Assembly: GCA_012729055.1 (NCBI GenBank) | Contig: JAAYDW010000077.1 | Location: 1 to 64,000 of the forward strand | Direction: 5' to 3' | Source of the DNA: Deltaproteobacteria bacterium | GTDB taxonomy: Bacteria; Desulfobacterota; Syntrophia; Syntrophales; Smithellaceae | DNA: 64,000 nucleotides | In this document: positions 1 through 8,834 of the stretch, in pieces | How positions within the stretch are numbered: the first letter of the stretch is position 1 | Layout of the letters: every line of letters starts with the position of its first letter | The notes under the pieces: model-generated | What the model was told of the DNA's origin: nothing | Seen by the model: the letters and a program-made list of their open reading frames with translations, nothing else | Database searches by the model: none | Program-made: the position numbers and the translations under genes

Positions 1-774
1 CCCCTGGCCTTCCTCGGGAAGATTTTCGCGCGTCCAGCGCGGATGGTTGGTGCGGTGCAAAAACGCCTCGGGGTGCGGCATGAGACCGAAAAGCCGTCCC
101 GACTCATTGCAGATGCCGGCGATGGCCTGCGTGGAGCCGTTGGGGTTGGCCGGATAGTCCATCGTTGCGCTGCCGTCGGCGGTGCAGTACCTGAAGGCGA
201 TCAGGTTTTTCCTTTCCATTTCCGCAAGCGTCGCGTCGTCTGCGGCGACGAATTTCCCCTCGCCGTGGCGCACGGGATAATAAACCGTGTCCAGGGCTTG
301 GGTAAAGACGCAGGGGCTTTGCGCGTCGGCCCTGAGGTACACCCAGCGGTCTTCAAAGCGGCCCGAATCGTTGAAAGTCAGTGTCGCGCTTTGTGTCGTG
401 AAGTTTTGATCCAGCGCCGGCAGAAGGCCCAGCTTGACCATCAGCTGAAATCCGTTGCAGACGCCCAGGATCAGACCGCCGGCGGCGATGAATTTGAGCA
501 GCTCCTCGATGAGCATTTCGTCGGCGCCGGCAATGGGGGCGTGGAGAAACCGGTTGGCGCCCGCCTTGGCCGAACCCAGGTCGTCGCCGTCGAGAAAGCC
601 GCCGGGCAGGTTCAGGAAGTTGTAATCCGCAAGGCGCTTTTCGCCGAAGAGCAGTTCGCTGAGATGGACGATGTCGTACCGGTCCGCGCCCGCCAGTTTG
701 CAGGCGTGCGCCATTTCCATTTCGCAGTTGGTGCCGTTGCCGGTGAGGATGATCGCTTTGACCTTGTTTGCCAT
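1..774 (-). CDS. purQ: phosphoribosylformylglycinamidine synthase, glutaminase subunit PurQ (3' end outside window)
   Basis: Class I glutamine amidotransferase that supplies ammonia for conversion of FGAR to FGAM in purine synthesis. The reverse strand is open from an ATG at 774 to the window edge (258 codons, no stop seen), so the C-terminus lies outside. Visible marks are the nucleophile elbow GVCNGFQ (Cys about residue 106) and the catalytic pair in MPHPEAF near residue 240. The start lies 14 bp downstream of the purL stop, so the two form an operon with purL first. A PurS-independent glutaminase could look similar, but the adjacent PurL makes PurQ the best call. Confidence 0.93.
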   Translation of the reverse strand, partial: MANKVKAIILTGNGTNCEMEMAHACKLAGADRYDIVHLSELLFGEKRLADYNFLNLPGGFLDGDDLGSAKAGANRFLHAPIAGADEMLIEELLKFIAAGGLILGVCNGFQLMVKLGLLPALDQNFTTQSATLTFNDSGRFEDRWVYLRADAQSPCVFTQALDTVYYPVRHGEGKFVAADDATLAEMERKNLIAFRYCTADGSATMDYPANPNGSTQAIAGICNESGRLFGLMPHPEAFLHRTNHPRWTRENLPEEGQG

Positions 775-788
775 TGTCTGTGTCCTGT

Positions 789-3770
789 CTAGAAATTGAG
801 CGGCTTTTGCCACGCGTCTTTGAGCCTGCCGATTTTTTCCCGAATCACGGTTTTTCCGGACAGGCCGTTTATCTGCAAAAGCCCGTCGCCGGTGACTGAG
901 CCGATTTCGCGGGCGGCCTGGCCGGCCAGAATTTTTTCGAACTTTGCCTTGTCCTGCGGACGAACGGTGACGACAAAGCGGCTTGCCGACTCGGAAAATA
1001 AAATGTAGTCGTCGCGCTTTTTGCCGCGGTAGAGAACTTTCTTCAGATGGACGGTGAGGCCCAGGCCGCCGGCAAAGGCGGTTTCCGCGAGCGCCACGGC
1101 CAGGCCCCCGTCGGAGCAGTCGTGGCAGGAGGCCACGAGGCCCGCCTGGATGGCTTTGGAGAGCGCGCGGTAAAGCTTCATCGCCTTTTTCGCATCCACC
1201 TGCGGGACCTTGTTGCCGATCGCGCCGTGCGCGGCGAACCACTCCGAACCGCCCAGTTCATCGCGGGTTTCGCCCAGGAGGTAGACGAGATCCTCCGGCC
1301 GTTTGGCGTCCATCGTCACGGCCTTGCGCACGTCGGAAATCTTGCCGATGACCGAATACAAAAGCGTCGGCGGGACGGAGATTTTCGTTTTCCCGATGGA
1401 GTAGTCGTTTTTCATGCTGTCCTTGCCGGAAATGCAGGGCACGCCGTAAGCGGTGGTGTAGTCGTAAATCGCCATGTTCGAGCGGACCAGCTGCGCGAGC
1501 TTGTAATCTCCGTCGGGCGTCTTGGCGGATTTCACGGGATCGCACCAGCAAAAATTGTCCAGGCCCGCCAGATGGTCGAGGTCCGCGCCCACGGCCACGG
1601 CGTTGCGCACCGCTTCGTCGATGGCGCAGGCGGTCATGGAATAGGCGTCGAGATCGCTCAGGCGCGGGCAGATGCCGTGCGCGACGACCACGCCCTCCAT
1701 GGAATCGAGCACCGGCCTTATGATGCCCGCGTCCGACGGCCCGTCGTTCTCAACGCCCACCAGGGGCTTCACCACCGAGCCGCCCTGGACTTCATGATCG
1801 TACTGGCGGACGACGGATTCCTTCGAGCAGATATTTAAACGGGCCAGCATCTGTGTCAGAGCCTTCCCTAGATTGGCGGGTACGGCAAACGTGGGTTCCG
1901 GGTGTTTCGGGGCCTTCCATCTGGCGGAAAGCTTCATCTGCGGAACGCCGTCGTGCAGAAAATCCATGTTGAGATACGCCACGGTCTTTTCGCCGTAGCG
2001 GACGTGAAATCTTCCCGACTTCGTGAATTTGCCCAGCACCGTGGCTTCCACGCCCATCTTGCGGGCCAGTTCCAGAAATTTGCCGACCTTCTTCGGATCA
2101 ACGGCCAGCGACATGCGCTCCTGGGCCTCCGAGACCAGAATTTCCCAGGGCTGCAAACCGGCGTACTTCAGGGGCGCCAGCGAAAGATCGATGTCGCAGC
2201 CGCCCGAGTAGGTGGCCATTTCGCCGATGGAGGACGACAGACCGCCCGCGCCGTTGTCGGTGATCGCCCGGTAGAGCCCCCGATCGCGGGCTTTAAGCAG
2301 AAAGTCCGTCATTTTCTTTTGCGTGATCGGGTCGCCGATCTGCACGGCGGTGACGGGCGAGCCTTCGTGGAGCTCCTCCGAGGAAAACGTTGCGCCGTGA
2401 ATGCCGTCCTTGCCGATCCGGCCGCCCGTCATGATGATGACGTCTCCCGGGGAAATTTCTTTGGTGTGCGTGGGCTTTCCGTTCAGCCGGGCGGGCATGA
2501 TACCGGCCGTGCCGCAGTAAACGAGCGGCTTGCCCAGGTAGCGCTCGTCGAAGACGATGCTGCCGTTCACCGTCGGAATGCCGCTTTTGTTGCCGCCGTG
2601 CTCCACGCCTTCGCGCACGCCCTCGTAAATCCGCCTGGGGTGCAGGATGCGGGGGGGAAGCTTCTTCTTGTGGAAAGGCGAGGCAAAGCAAAACACATCC
2701 GTGTTGAAGATGAGTTTGGCGCCCAGTCCCGTGCCGAACGGATCGCGGTTGACGCCGACGATGCCGGTGAGCGCCCCGCCGTAAGGATCGAGCGCGGAGG
2801 GAGAGTTGTGCGTCTCCACTTTGAAGACCAGGTTGTGGTCGTCGTTGAATTTTATGACGCCTGCGTTGTCGACGAACACCGACAGGCAGAAATCCTTCCT
2901 GCCCTTGGCTTTGCGGATTTTCTCGGTCGAGCCTTTGATATAGGTTTTAAAAAGCGAGTTGATGGTTTTCTTTGTTCGGCCGTCGGTGTAGTCGATAAGG
3001 CTGTTGAAGATTTTATGCTTGCAGTGCTCCGACCAGGTTTGCGCGAGGCATTCCAGCTCCACGTCGGTCGTGTTTTCGTCGAGGCCGAATTTCCGGCGTG
3101 CTTTCACGACCGCGGGATCGGCAAAGTGCGAGGCGATCGCCTGCATCTCCTCGAGATTCAGCGCGAGAAGTTTTTCCTGGCTGATTTTTACAAGGGCTGC
3201 GGCGTCGAGCTTTGTCAGATTGATCGTCGCCACCTGCGGCTCGTCCTTGCCCGTGACCTGCGGAACGTGCGCGGGCATGCCGTTTTCAAAATCAAATTCC
3301 GCCCGGCTGATAACCTGATGGCGTTCAATGAGATCGTTGGCGAGCAGGCCGGAGGCGATGTTTTCCGCGTCGGTTTTGGAAATCGGGCCGGAAATCAGAT
3401 ACTGGCGCGACGTGTACACGCTGATCCTGCGTTCGCCGATTCGTTCGCCCAATAAAAGGGTGATCGCTTCGCGCGCGGTTTTGCCGACGTTGTCGGTGAC
3501 GCCGGGACGGAAGCCCACTTCAATGAGCCAGTCGAAATTTTTCGCGAGCGGCTGATTGATCGCGTACGCCTGAATCACCGGGTCGGAAAGGGGGCCTTCC
3601 GCCGCGCGGCGAAGCTCGCCGGCCGTGAGTCCGCCGGCAACGGTATAGACTTCGATGGTAGCGACGTTGACAACCGGCAGTCCCAGGTTGTCGGCAATGC
3701 GCTTTTTCGTCTTTTCGCCCAGCGCGTCGCGAATGCCTTCCTTAAATCCAACTTCTATTCGATCCGCCAT
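789..3770 (-). CDS. purL: phosphoribosylformylglycinamidine synthase with fused N-terminal PurS-like repeats (PurSL)
   Basis: ATP-dependent synthase half of FGAM synthetase, cytoplasmic, purine pathway. At 993 residues it is longer than a stand-alone PurL (about 740) and shorter than the fused eukaryote/enterobacterial form (about 1,300). The extra length is at the N-terminus: two successive PurS-like units, each opening with an IEVGF(K/R).G pattern (residues 5-80 and about 82-165). Then follow typical PurL segments: WSEHCKHK, VFKVETHNSPSA, DNGAGGLSS and CHDCSDGGL. Start ATG at 3770 has AGGAT upstream. purQ follows 14 bp downstream. No separate purS is seen nearby, consistent with the fusion supplying that function. 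Confidence 0.95.
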   Translation of the reverse strand: MADRIEVGFKEGIRDALGEKTKKRIADNLGLPVVNVATIEVYTVAGGLTAGELRRAAEGPLSDPVIQAYAINQPLAKNFDWLIEVGFRPGVTDNVGKTAREAITLLLGERIGERRISVYTSRQYLISGPISKTDAENIASGLLANDLIERHQVISRAEFDFENGMPAHVPQVTGKDEPQVATINLTKLDAAALVKISQEKLLALNLEEMQAIASHFADPAVVKARRKFGLDENTTDVELECLAQTWSEHCKHKIFNSLIDYTDGRTKKTINSLFKTYIKGSTEKIRKAKGRKDFCLSVFVDNAGVIKFNDDHNLVFKVETHNSPSALDPYGGALTGIVGVNRDPFGTGLGAKLIFNTDVFCFASPFHKKKLPPRILHPRRIYEGVREGVEHGGNKSGIPTVNGSIVFDERYLGKPLVYCGTAGIMPARLNGKPTHTKEISPGDVIIMTGGRIGKDGIHGATFSSEELHEGSPVTAVQIGDPITQKKMTDFLLKARDRGLYRAITDNGAGGLSSSIGEMATYSGGCDIDLSLAPLKYAGLQPWEILVSEAQERMSLAVDPKKVGKFLELARKMGVEATVLGKFTKSGRFHVRYGEKTVAYLNMDFLHDGVPQMKLSARWKAPKHPEPTFAVPANLGKALTQMLARLNICSKESVVRQYDHEVQGGSVVKPLVGVENDGPSDAGIIRPVLDSMEGVVVAHGICPRLSDLDAYSMTACAIDEAVRNAVAVGADLDHLAGLDNFCWCDPVKSAKTPDGDYKLAQLVRSNMAIYDYTTAYGVPCISGKDSMKNDYSIGKTKISVPPTLLYSVIGKISDVRKAVTMDAKRPEDLVYLLGETRDELGGSEWFAAHGAIGNKVPQVDAKKAMKLYRALSKAIQAGLVASCHDCSDGGLAVALAETAFAGGLGLTVHLKKVLYRGKKRDDYILFSESASRFVVTVRPQDKAKFEKILAGQAAREIGSVTGDGLLQINGLSGKTVIREKIGRLKDAWQKPLNF

Positions 3771-3830
3771 GAAATTTATCCTAGAGATTTCCGATATTTT
3801 TGATCTTTCCGCCTTATGGGTACCGTAGGG

Positions 3831-3859
3831 CTTATACCCAAAAGCCCCCGATTATGCAA
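3831..3859 (-). promoter_or_regulatory. candidate sigma-70 promoter for purLQ
   Basis: Reading the minus strand, TTGCAT (3859-3854) and TATAAG (3836-3831) are separated by exactly 17 bp and lie about 60 bp upstream of the purL start. This is a match by eye only; no purine operator was identified. Confidence 0.45.
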
Positions 3860-3941
3860 CGGACAAATATGTTCCACGCAAAAACGCATAAACGTTTGCG
3901 AAGCAAAGCAAATTACTTTAAAAGAAAAACCATCTGCACTT

Positions 3942-4577
3942 TCAGAGGCTGTCTGATCTTAAGCCGGTCGCCGGGGAGTTTCTCCCCCAGCGCAGCGCGT
4001 TTCGGCGCCGAACCACCTCATCGTAAAGTTCTTCGAGCGGCCGGGCGGTTTCGCTTCCTTCCAGCAAGGCAACGGCCGCAGCAATGGCTTCCAGCGTGGA
4101 CAGGCCGTCCGGGCGGCGCTGGTCGCGCAGCCGTTCGCGGTTTTGCCGGGGCGCGGGCAGCGCCAGGCGGGGCAGACTCTGCAAAAGGGGCGTCTGGCGG
4201 TAAAGCCGTCTGGCCTGATGCCATGTCGCATCCAAAACCGCGACGCGCCGCGGCGGTGTTTGTTCCCAAATCTTCCTGGGACCAGCAGGGCCGTCGGGCC
4301 ACAAAAGCCACGTTCCCGGCGCCTGGAGCGCCGCGTCGTCAAAGGCGGAGGAGAGAAGGCGATTGCCGCCGCCGCAGGGCAATATTCGGGAATTCGGCAA
4401 GGCCAGCGCCGCCAGGCGGCCGGTGTTGCCGGGCCGGCCGGCCTCCCAGATATGGCGCAAAATCAAAAACTCGGTTTTTGTCCTCACGTCGGGAAGCACG
4501 TTGCAGATGCAGATGTCCCGGCGCAGCAGGCAGCGCGGGCAGTGGGTGCCGGAGTCGCGGGGGCGGGATGCGCGCAT
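3942..4577 (-). CDS. DTW-domain tRNA-uridine aminocarboxypropyltransferase (TapT/YfiP-like)
   Basis: 211 residues. The family transfers the 3-amino-3-carboxypropyl group of SAM to uridine in tRNA (acp3U). The N-terminus has a zinc-type cysteine cluster (C-x2-C-x6-C-x-C, HCPRC...CIC) at about residues 12-26, followed by the DTW-family signature VLDATWHQARR near residue 115 and the LSTLEAIA helix near residue 160. Upstream GGAGG lies 12 bp from the ATG at 4577, so spacing is a little long. The substrate tRNA position cannot be read from sequence. It stands alone between purL and a small exported-protein gene. Confidence 0.8.
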   Translation of the reverse strand: MRASRPRDSGTHCPRCLLRRDICICNVLPDVRTKTEFLILRHIWEAGRPGNTGRLAALALPNSRILPCGGGNRLLSSAFDDAALQAPGTWLLWPDGPAGPRKIWEQTPPRRVAVLDATWHQARRLYRQTPLLQSLPRLALPAPRQNRERLRDQRRPDGLSTLEAIAAAVALLEGSETARPLEELYDEVVRRRNALRWGRNSPATGLRSDSL

Positions 4578-4821
4578 CTTCTAGATTTTCCTCCACTTGA
4601 AGGGGAAGCCGGGCAAGGGCGTCGGAAACCGGAAATGACGGAGAGACCAGCTTTTCATAAAGACGGAGACAGGATCGGAAAGAAGACCGACCCGTCCGTT
4701 CGGAGGAGCCGGTCAGAAAATGATGGTGTATTCGGCCTGAAGACCGCCGCTCGGTGTCCTTGCGGATGCAAAGCGGACGAGATGTGCTTGCGGCAAACAG
4801 GAAAAAAGCGGCGGCGACGGT

Positions 4822-5136
4822 TTACTTCTGGCCGGTCCATCCAGTTTCCCAGGTGCCCAGCCGATAGTCGAAGTCGCCGACGGGGCGGACGAATGTGAAT
4901 TCGACGGGATCCAGAATGAGCCGCTGCGCCACTTTCGGAACGCTGCCCGTGGGAAGTGAAAAAGGAAGCGAGACGACGAAGACGACCGAACCGGCGACAA
5001 TGCCGACAATGCCTGCCGGCCTGGCCAGGAGCACGTCGCCGATGACGTCCGCGTCCGATGCTTCATAAGCCAGGGCAGGCGTTGCGCCTGCGACCAGCGC
5101 CAGTATCAGCAATGACGCAATGAATGCTTTTTTCAT
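4822..5136 (-). CDS. small exported protein of unknown function
   Basis: 104 residues with a clear signal peptide (MKKAF, then a hydrophobic stretch ending APALAYE-like, cleavage likely after ALA). The mature part has one more hydrophobic stretch (GIVGIVAGSVVFVVSLPFS) and the segments DVLLARPAG and VRPVGDFD, which I recognise only as typical of a family of short conserved proteobacterial envelope proteins. Start chosen at 5136 because GGGAGGA sits just upstream; an in-frame ATG at 5274 would lengthen it implausibly. It has its own good promoter and appears monocistronic. Function unknown. Confidence 0.8.
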   Translation of the reverse strand: MKKAFIASLLILALVAGATPALAYEASDADVIGDVLLARPAGIVGIVAGSVVFVVSLPFSLPTGSVPKVAQRLILDPVEFTFVRPVGDFDYRLGTWETGWTGQK

Positions 5137-5176
5137 GAATCCATCCTCCCGGGATTTTAGTCCTTGAACTGGATAA

Positions 5177-5205
5177 AATATAGAAAACAGTATCTTATAT
5201 GTCAA
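5177..5205 (-). promoter_or_regulatory. sigma-70-like promoter for the small exported protein
   Basis: Minus strand TTGACA (5205-5200), 17-bp spacer, TATATT (5182-5177), about 40 bp upstream of the start codon at 5136. Both boxes are near consensus. Confidence 0.7.
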
Positions 5206-5307
5206 GCAAATCTTCGCTGGGGCAACATGCCGGCCCCCGCCGCCTGCCCCGGCGGGATTTGTCCGGCACGGCACTATCGGTCGGCGAGGGTTGGCCGGGA
5301 TTGGGAA

Positions 5308-6285
5308 TTAATCGGCCGTGTAGTACAGCACGCCGTTGGTCAGGGTTTCCCGGATCTGTCCGTCTCTTCTGAGCTGCTGCAGGTAAACGAAGGTTTCGTT
5401 GAGCGCCATGAACTTTTCCCAGTCGTCCCAGGTGGCGGCTGCCGCGCCGATGAGTTGGGCGCAAATGCCGAAGGTGGTCTTCGGCGTCCGGTCGACCAGG
5501 TTGAGCAGAACCTCTTTTTTCAGCGCATGGTGCGCGCGGATTTCGTCGATCCGCTCCCGGACGCCGCCAAACGAGTTGCCGTGCCCCGGATGAACGACGG
5601 TGATGGGCAGGTTTTCGATGACGGTGAGCGACGCGAGGTAGCTCGACAGCGGCAGAAAGATTTCATCGTAGATGTTGGGGCTTAAACTGGGCGGAATGTA
5701 AGGCAGGATGTGATCGCCTGCGAGAAGAAGTCCCTCGTCCCGGAAGAAAAAGCAGGCATGCCCCGCCGCGTGTCCCGGCGTGAAGATCACTTCAAAAGTC
5801 CGGTTTCCCGCGCGCCGGATTTCGTTGTCTTTCAGAAAGGTGGACACCTCCAGGCGCGGCAGGCGGCTTTTCATGTCTTCGATTTCTTCGATGACGGCTT
5901 CCACGTCGCGGGCGGTCATGCCGTGTCTGGTGTAAAACGCCCGGGCCTCAGCGATGAGGTAATCCCCCTCTTCAAAGTGCGCGTGCATCTGCCGGGCGAT
6001 TTCCGTCAGATGCAGGCGCGCGCCGGACTTTTCCTGGAGCCTTTCCGTCAAACCGCAGTGATCGGTATGCGTATGGGTAAGGTAAATGTCGCTGATGCGC
6101 GCCGCGGAAAAGCCGATGCTCTCCAGATCCGCTTCCAGCTTTTCATAAGCGCCGGGCATGTGCATCCCCGTGTCAAAGAGGGTGATGCTCCGGCCGCAGT
6201 CCAGCGCATACGCGTGGACGTGACGCAGGCGGAAGGGCATGGGCAGGGTGACGCGGTAGAGGTTTTCGGCAATTTCAGTGATCAT
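5308..6285 (-). CDS. MBL-fold metallo-hydrolase, LACTB2-like with C-terminal helical domain
   Basis: 325 residues. Metallo-beta-lactamase fold with metal ligands LTHTHTDHCG (HxHxDH, about residues 69-76), a second His at TPGHAAGHA, Asp at LLAGDHIL and His at VVHPGHG. The last 80 residues look like the winged-helix tail found in LACTB2/hydroxyacylglutathione hydrolase-like proteins. Likely hydrolyses a thioester or phosphoester; substrate not deducible. No convincing Shine-Dalgarno precedes the ATG at 6285. It stands alone, separated by 140 bp from cfa. Confidence 0.8.
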   Translation of the reverse strand: MITEIAENLYRVTLPMPFRLRHVHAYALDCGRSITLFDTGMHMPGAYEKLEADLESIGFSAARISDIYLTHTHTDHCGLTERLQEKSGARLHLTEIARQMHAHFEEGDYLIAEARAFYTRHGMTARDVEAVIEEIEDMKSRLPRLEVSTFLKDNEIRRAGNRTFEVIFTPGHAAGHACFFFRDEGLLLAGDHILPYIPPSLSPNIYDEIFLPLSSYLASLTVIENLPITVVHPGHGNSFGGVRERIDEIRAHHALKKEVLLNLVDRTPKTTFGICAQLIGAAAATWDDWEKFMALNETFVYLQQLRRDGQIRETLTNGVLYYTAD

Positions 6286-6423
6286 TCAGAGGAATTCAAT
6301 TTCTCCCAAGGAACTTTTTTTCGCTTGTATTTGTTTTCACCCGCCCCGGCTCCTTCCCCCAGGGAGGAAGGATGAGAGACCGATTATTTTCATTCACCTT
6401 GAACCTTGCACCTGCTTTTTCAT

Positions 6424-7665
6424 TTACGCCGGTTTGCGGAAGACCACCTGGATGTCGCCGATGGCCCGCTCGCGGAAACCCGCCTCGCAGGTGGCCAGAT
6501 AGTAAATCCACTTTCGCCGGAAAACCTCGTCGAAGCCCAGAGCATTGATCTTATCGACATTGTGCGAAAACGTTTCGCGCCAGTCCTTGAGGGTGCGGGC
6601 GTAATGAACTCCGATGTCCTCGAGCTGCTCCATGAGCAGGCTGGTGTTCTTCGTTACGGCGGAAGAAAGGGCCGTCACCGAAGGCAGATGCCCGCCGGGG
6701 AAAATGTATTTTTTGATCCAGTCCGACGTCCGCCGGTAATTTTCATAGCTCTGATCCGGGATGGTGATGACCTGAATCACCAGCTTGCCGGCCGGCTTAA
6801 GCAGGCGGTCGCAGGATTGGAAAAAGGTTCCCAGGTACCGGTGGCCGACCGCTTCGAGCATTTCAATGGAGACGATTTTATCGAAGAGCCCCGTCATATG
6901 GCGGTAGTCCCGAAGCAGGATGCTGATCCGGTCCTGCAGGCCGGCCCGGCGAATCCGCTCGTCGGCCAGCGCAAATTGCTCTTCGGAGACGGTGATGCCG
7001 GTAACGCGGCAGCCCGTCGTCCGCGCCGCTTCCAGGGCGAAGCCGCCCCAGCCGCAGCCGATTTCCAGGACATGGTCCGTCGGCTGAAGCTGCGCTTTGC
7101 GGATGATGCTTTGCAGTTTGCGGCGCTGCGCGTCTTCGCAGGTGTCGCTGTCGCTTTCGTAAAGGCCGCAGGAGTACAGCATCGTCGGATCCAGAAACGT
7201 CTCGAAAAAATCGTTGCTCAAATCGTAGTGTTCGCCGATGTTTTTGCGCGAACCGGGAAGCGTGTTGGCGCGCAGCGCGTGGAGGACCCGGTCCTTCTGG
7301 CGGGCCAGCCATGCCGTGGTCAGATGGCCGTTGGCCAGCTTCCCGCGGTTGCGGATCAGAACGGTAAACAAAAGCGGAATATCGTCCGTGTCCCATAAAC
7401 CTTTCATGTACGCCTCGCCCAGGCCGATGTCGCCGCCCAGCACCGCGTCCTTGAAAAAACCGTAGTCGGCAATGGCCATGCGGGCTTGCAGCGGTGCGTG
7501 CGGATCGCCGAAACGCCTTTCGGTTCCGTCCGGAAGTTGCAGGGTGAGTCCGCCGTTTTCAATTTTATTAAACAGGTTTTCAACCAGGTTTCGGCAGGTT
7601 CGCTCAAAGATCGTCGGCGACGATTTGCGGGGTGACCGCTGAGGCGACGGGCGTTCTTTTTTCAT
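6424..7665 (-). CDS. cfa: cyclopropane-fatty-acyl-phospholipid synthase family SAM methyltransferase
   Basis: 413 residues, normal length. The family adds a methylene group from SAM across a cis double bond of membrane phospholipid acyl chains. Motifs seen: YDLSNDFF at about residue 150, the SAM loop VLEIGCGWGGFALEAA at about 200, SIEMLEAVGHRY, and the SDWIKKYIFPGG segment with the bicarbonate-site region. GGAGG lies 6 bp before the ATG at 7665. Context with a UbiA prenyltransferase and a TVP38 membrane protein suggests membrane lipid work. Related methyltransferases act on other acyl lipids, so the exact product is open. Confidence 0.92.
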   Translation of the reverse strand: MKKERPSPQRSPRKSSPTIFERTCRNLVENLFNKIENGGLTLQLPDGTERRFGDPHAPLQARMAIADYGFFKDAVLGGDIGLGEAYMKGLWDTDDIPLLFTVLIRNRGKLANGHLTTAWLARQKDRVLHALRANTLPGSRKNIGEHYDLSNDFFETFLDPTMLYSCGLYESDSDTCEDAQRRKLQSIIRKAQLQPTDHVLEIGCGWGGFALEAARTTGCRVTGITVSEEQFALADERIRRAGLQDRISILLRDYRHMTGLFDKIVSIEMLEAVGHRYLGTFFQSCDRLLKPAGKLVIQVITIPDQSYENYRRTSDWIKKYIFPGGHLPSVTALSSAVTKNTSLLMEQLEDIGVHYARTLKDWRETFSHNVDKINALGFDEVFRRKWIYYLATCEAGFRERAIGDIQVVFRKPA

Positions 7666-7799
7666 GGGTTGCCTCCTTTCTGCAAGCTATAAAACGCTAA
7701 CAAAAAAAACGGCTTGCCGCAATGAAGAATTTGCGGCAAACGATTGCGGCCTGTCCCTGCAAGGGAGGAAGGCCAAACCGGGTGAATATCCTGAGCAGG

Positions 7800-8771
7800 T
7801 CAAAACAGGAATCCCTCGATCAGATAGGCGACAATGAGAGCGCCGACCGTGAGATAGTGGACCTGAATCATCGCCAGGTTGGCCGGAGCCAGGGCCAGAG
7901 GATCGTTGAGATGGCGGCGTAAAACAATGAGCGATTTGGCAGCCAGAGGCAGGCTCAAAAGGCCCAGCAAAATAAAGGGCGACAGGCGCCGGGTCGCGCC
8001 TGCGACAATCAGAATGGCGTAGGCCGCAGCGAGGCCCGCGCCGAAAAGCCGGGCGCCGGTTTGACGACCGAAACGGGCGACCAGGTTCCATTTTCCGCCG
8101 CGCCGATCCGCCTCGTAGTCTGGTATTTCGTTGATGATGATCATCGACCACATCAGCAGTCCCGGCACCAGCGAGGCGATAAACGGTTCGGAAGCCAGCG
8201 TTTGCGCCTGAACGAAGTACGCCCCGAGAACGATGATCGGACCGAAATTGACGAAGAGCCCCAGTTCGCCTACACCCCGGTAGCCGAAACGGACCGGCGG
8301 GACGGTGTAGAAGATGGAGGATGCCATGCCGAATAGACCGAACGCCAGGACCGGCCACCCGCAGGCCCAGGTCAGGTAGGCGCCGATGAGGGCGGTTGCC
8401 GCAAAAAACGCTCCGGCCACCCGCAGCATGTCTGTGTCTTTGAGGAGCCCTTCCGGCAGAACGCCGCTGCCGCCGGCAAAAAAATTCTTTTCCTCGCCGG
8501 TTTGCAGGTCGACCGTGTGCCGGAAATCGAGAACGTCGTCCACCAGGTTGAGGCCGAGATGATTGAAGGTGACGCCGGCTGCGACCAGCACAAAATGAAA
8601 CGGATTGAAGGGGTGACCCGCCGCCCAGGCCATCACGCCGCCCAGGAGCGCCGGAAAAACGCTGGGCAACACGAAGTAAAGCCGCAGAGCGCGGCGCCAC
8701 GCGACCCAGGCCGGCGGCTTGGATTTGCGCGCTGCGGCGGAGGGCAAAGACGATTCCGTGCGAAGCCTCAT
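7800..8771 (-). CDS. UbiA-family prenyltransferase (MenA-like)
   Basis: 323 residues, about eight to nine hydrophobic helices. Integral membrane enzyme family that joins a polyprenyl chain to an aromatic or other acceptor. The two Asp-rich Mg-diphosphate motifs are present: NLVDDVLDF (about residue 76) and NEIPDYEAD (about residue 190). Start set at 8771 where AAAGG precedes the ATG at good spacing; an in-frame ATG at 8801 would add 10 residues. Menaquinone (MenA) is a natural guess, but no menaquinone gene lies nearby, so the acceptor is unknown. Confidence 0.85.
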   Translation of the reverse strand: MRLRTESSLPSAAARKSKPPAWVAWRRALRLYFVLPSVFPALLGGVMAWAAGHPFNPFHFVLVAAGVTFNHLGLNLVDDVLDFRHTVDLQTGEEKNFFAGGSGVLPEGLLKDTDMLRVAGAFFAATALIGAYLTWACGWPVLAFGLFGMASSIFYTVPPVRFGYRGVGELGLFVNFGPIIVLGAYFVQAQTLASEPFIASLVPGLLMWSMIIINEIPDYEADRRGGKWNLVARFGRQTGARLFGAGLAAAYAILIVAGATRRLSPFILLGLLSLPLAAKSLIVLRRHLNDPLALAPANLAMIQVHYLTVGALIVAYLIEGFLF

Positions 8772-8834
8772 GATTTGCCTTTCAGGAATGCAGAGCCGCA
8801 ACGACGGTTCCGTTTGCGAAGCGGTTGGCGGTTG

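Noticed and set aside
1902..3455. 517-codon open frame on the plus strand opposite purL
   Set aside because: Arg/His/Val-rich antisense translation of a strongly supported PurL gene in GC-rich DNA; no motif of its own.
3800..4600. 266-codon plus-strand frame opposite the DTW gene
   Set aside because: Pro/Arg/Ala-rich with no motif; the minus strand holds a complete DTW protein.
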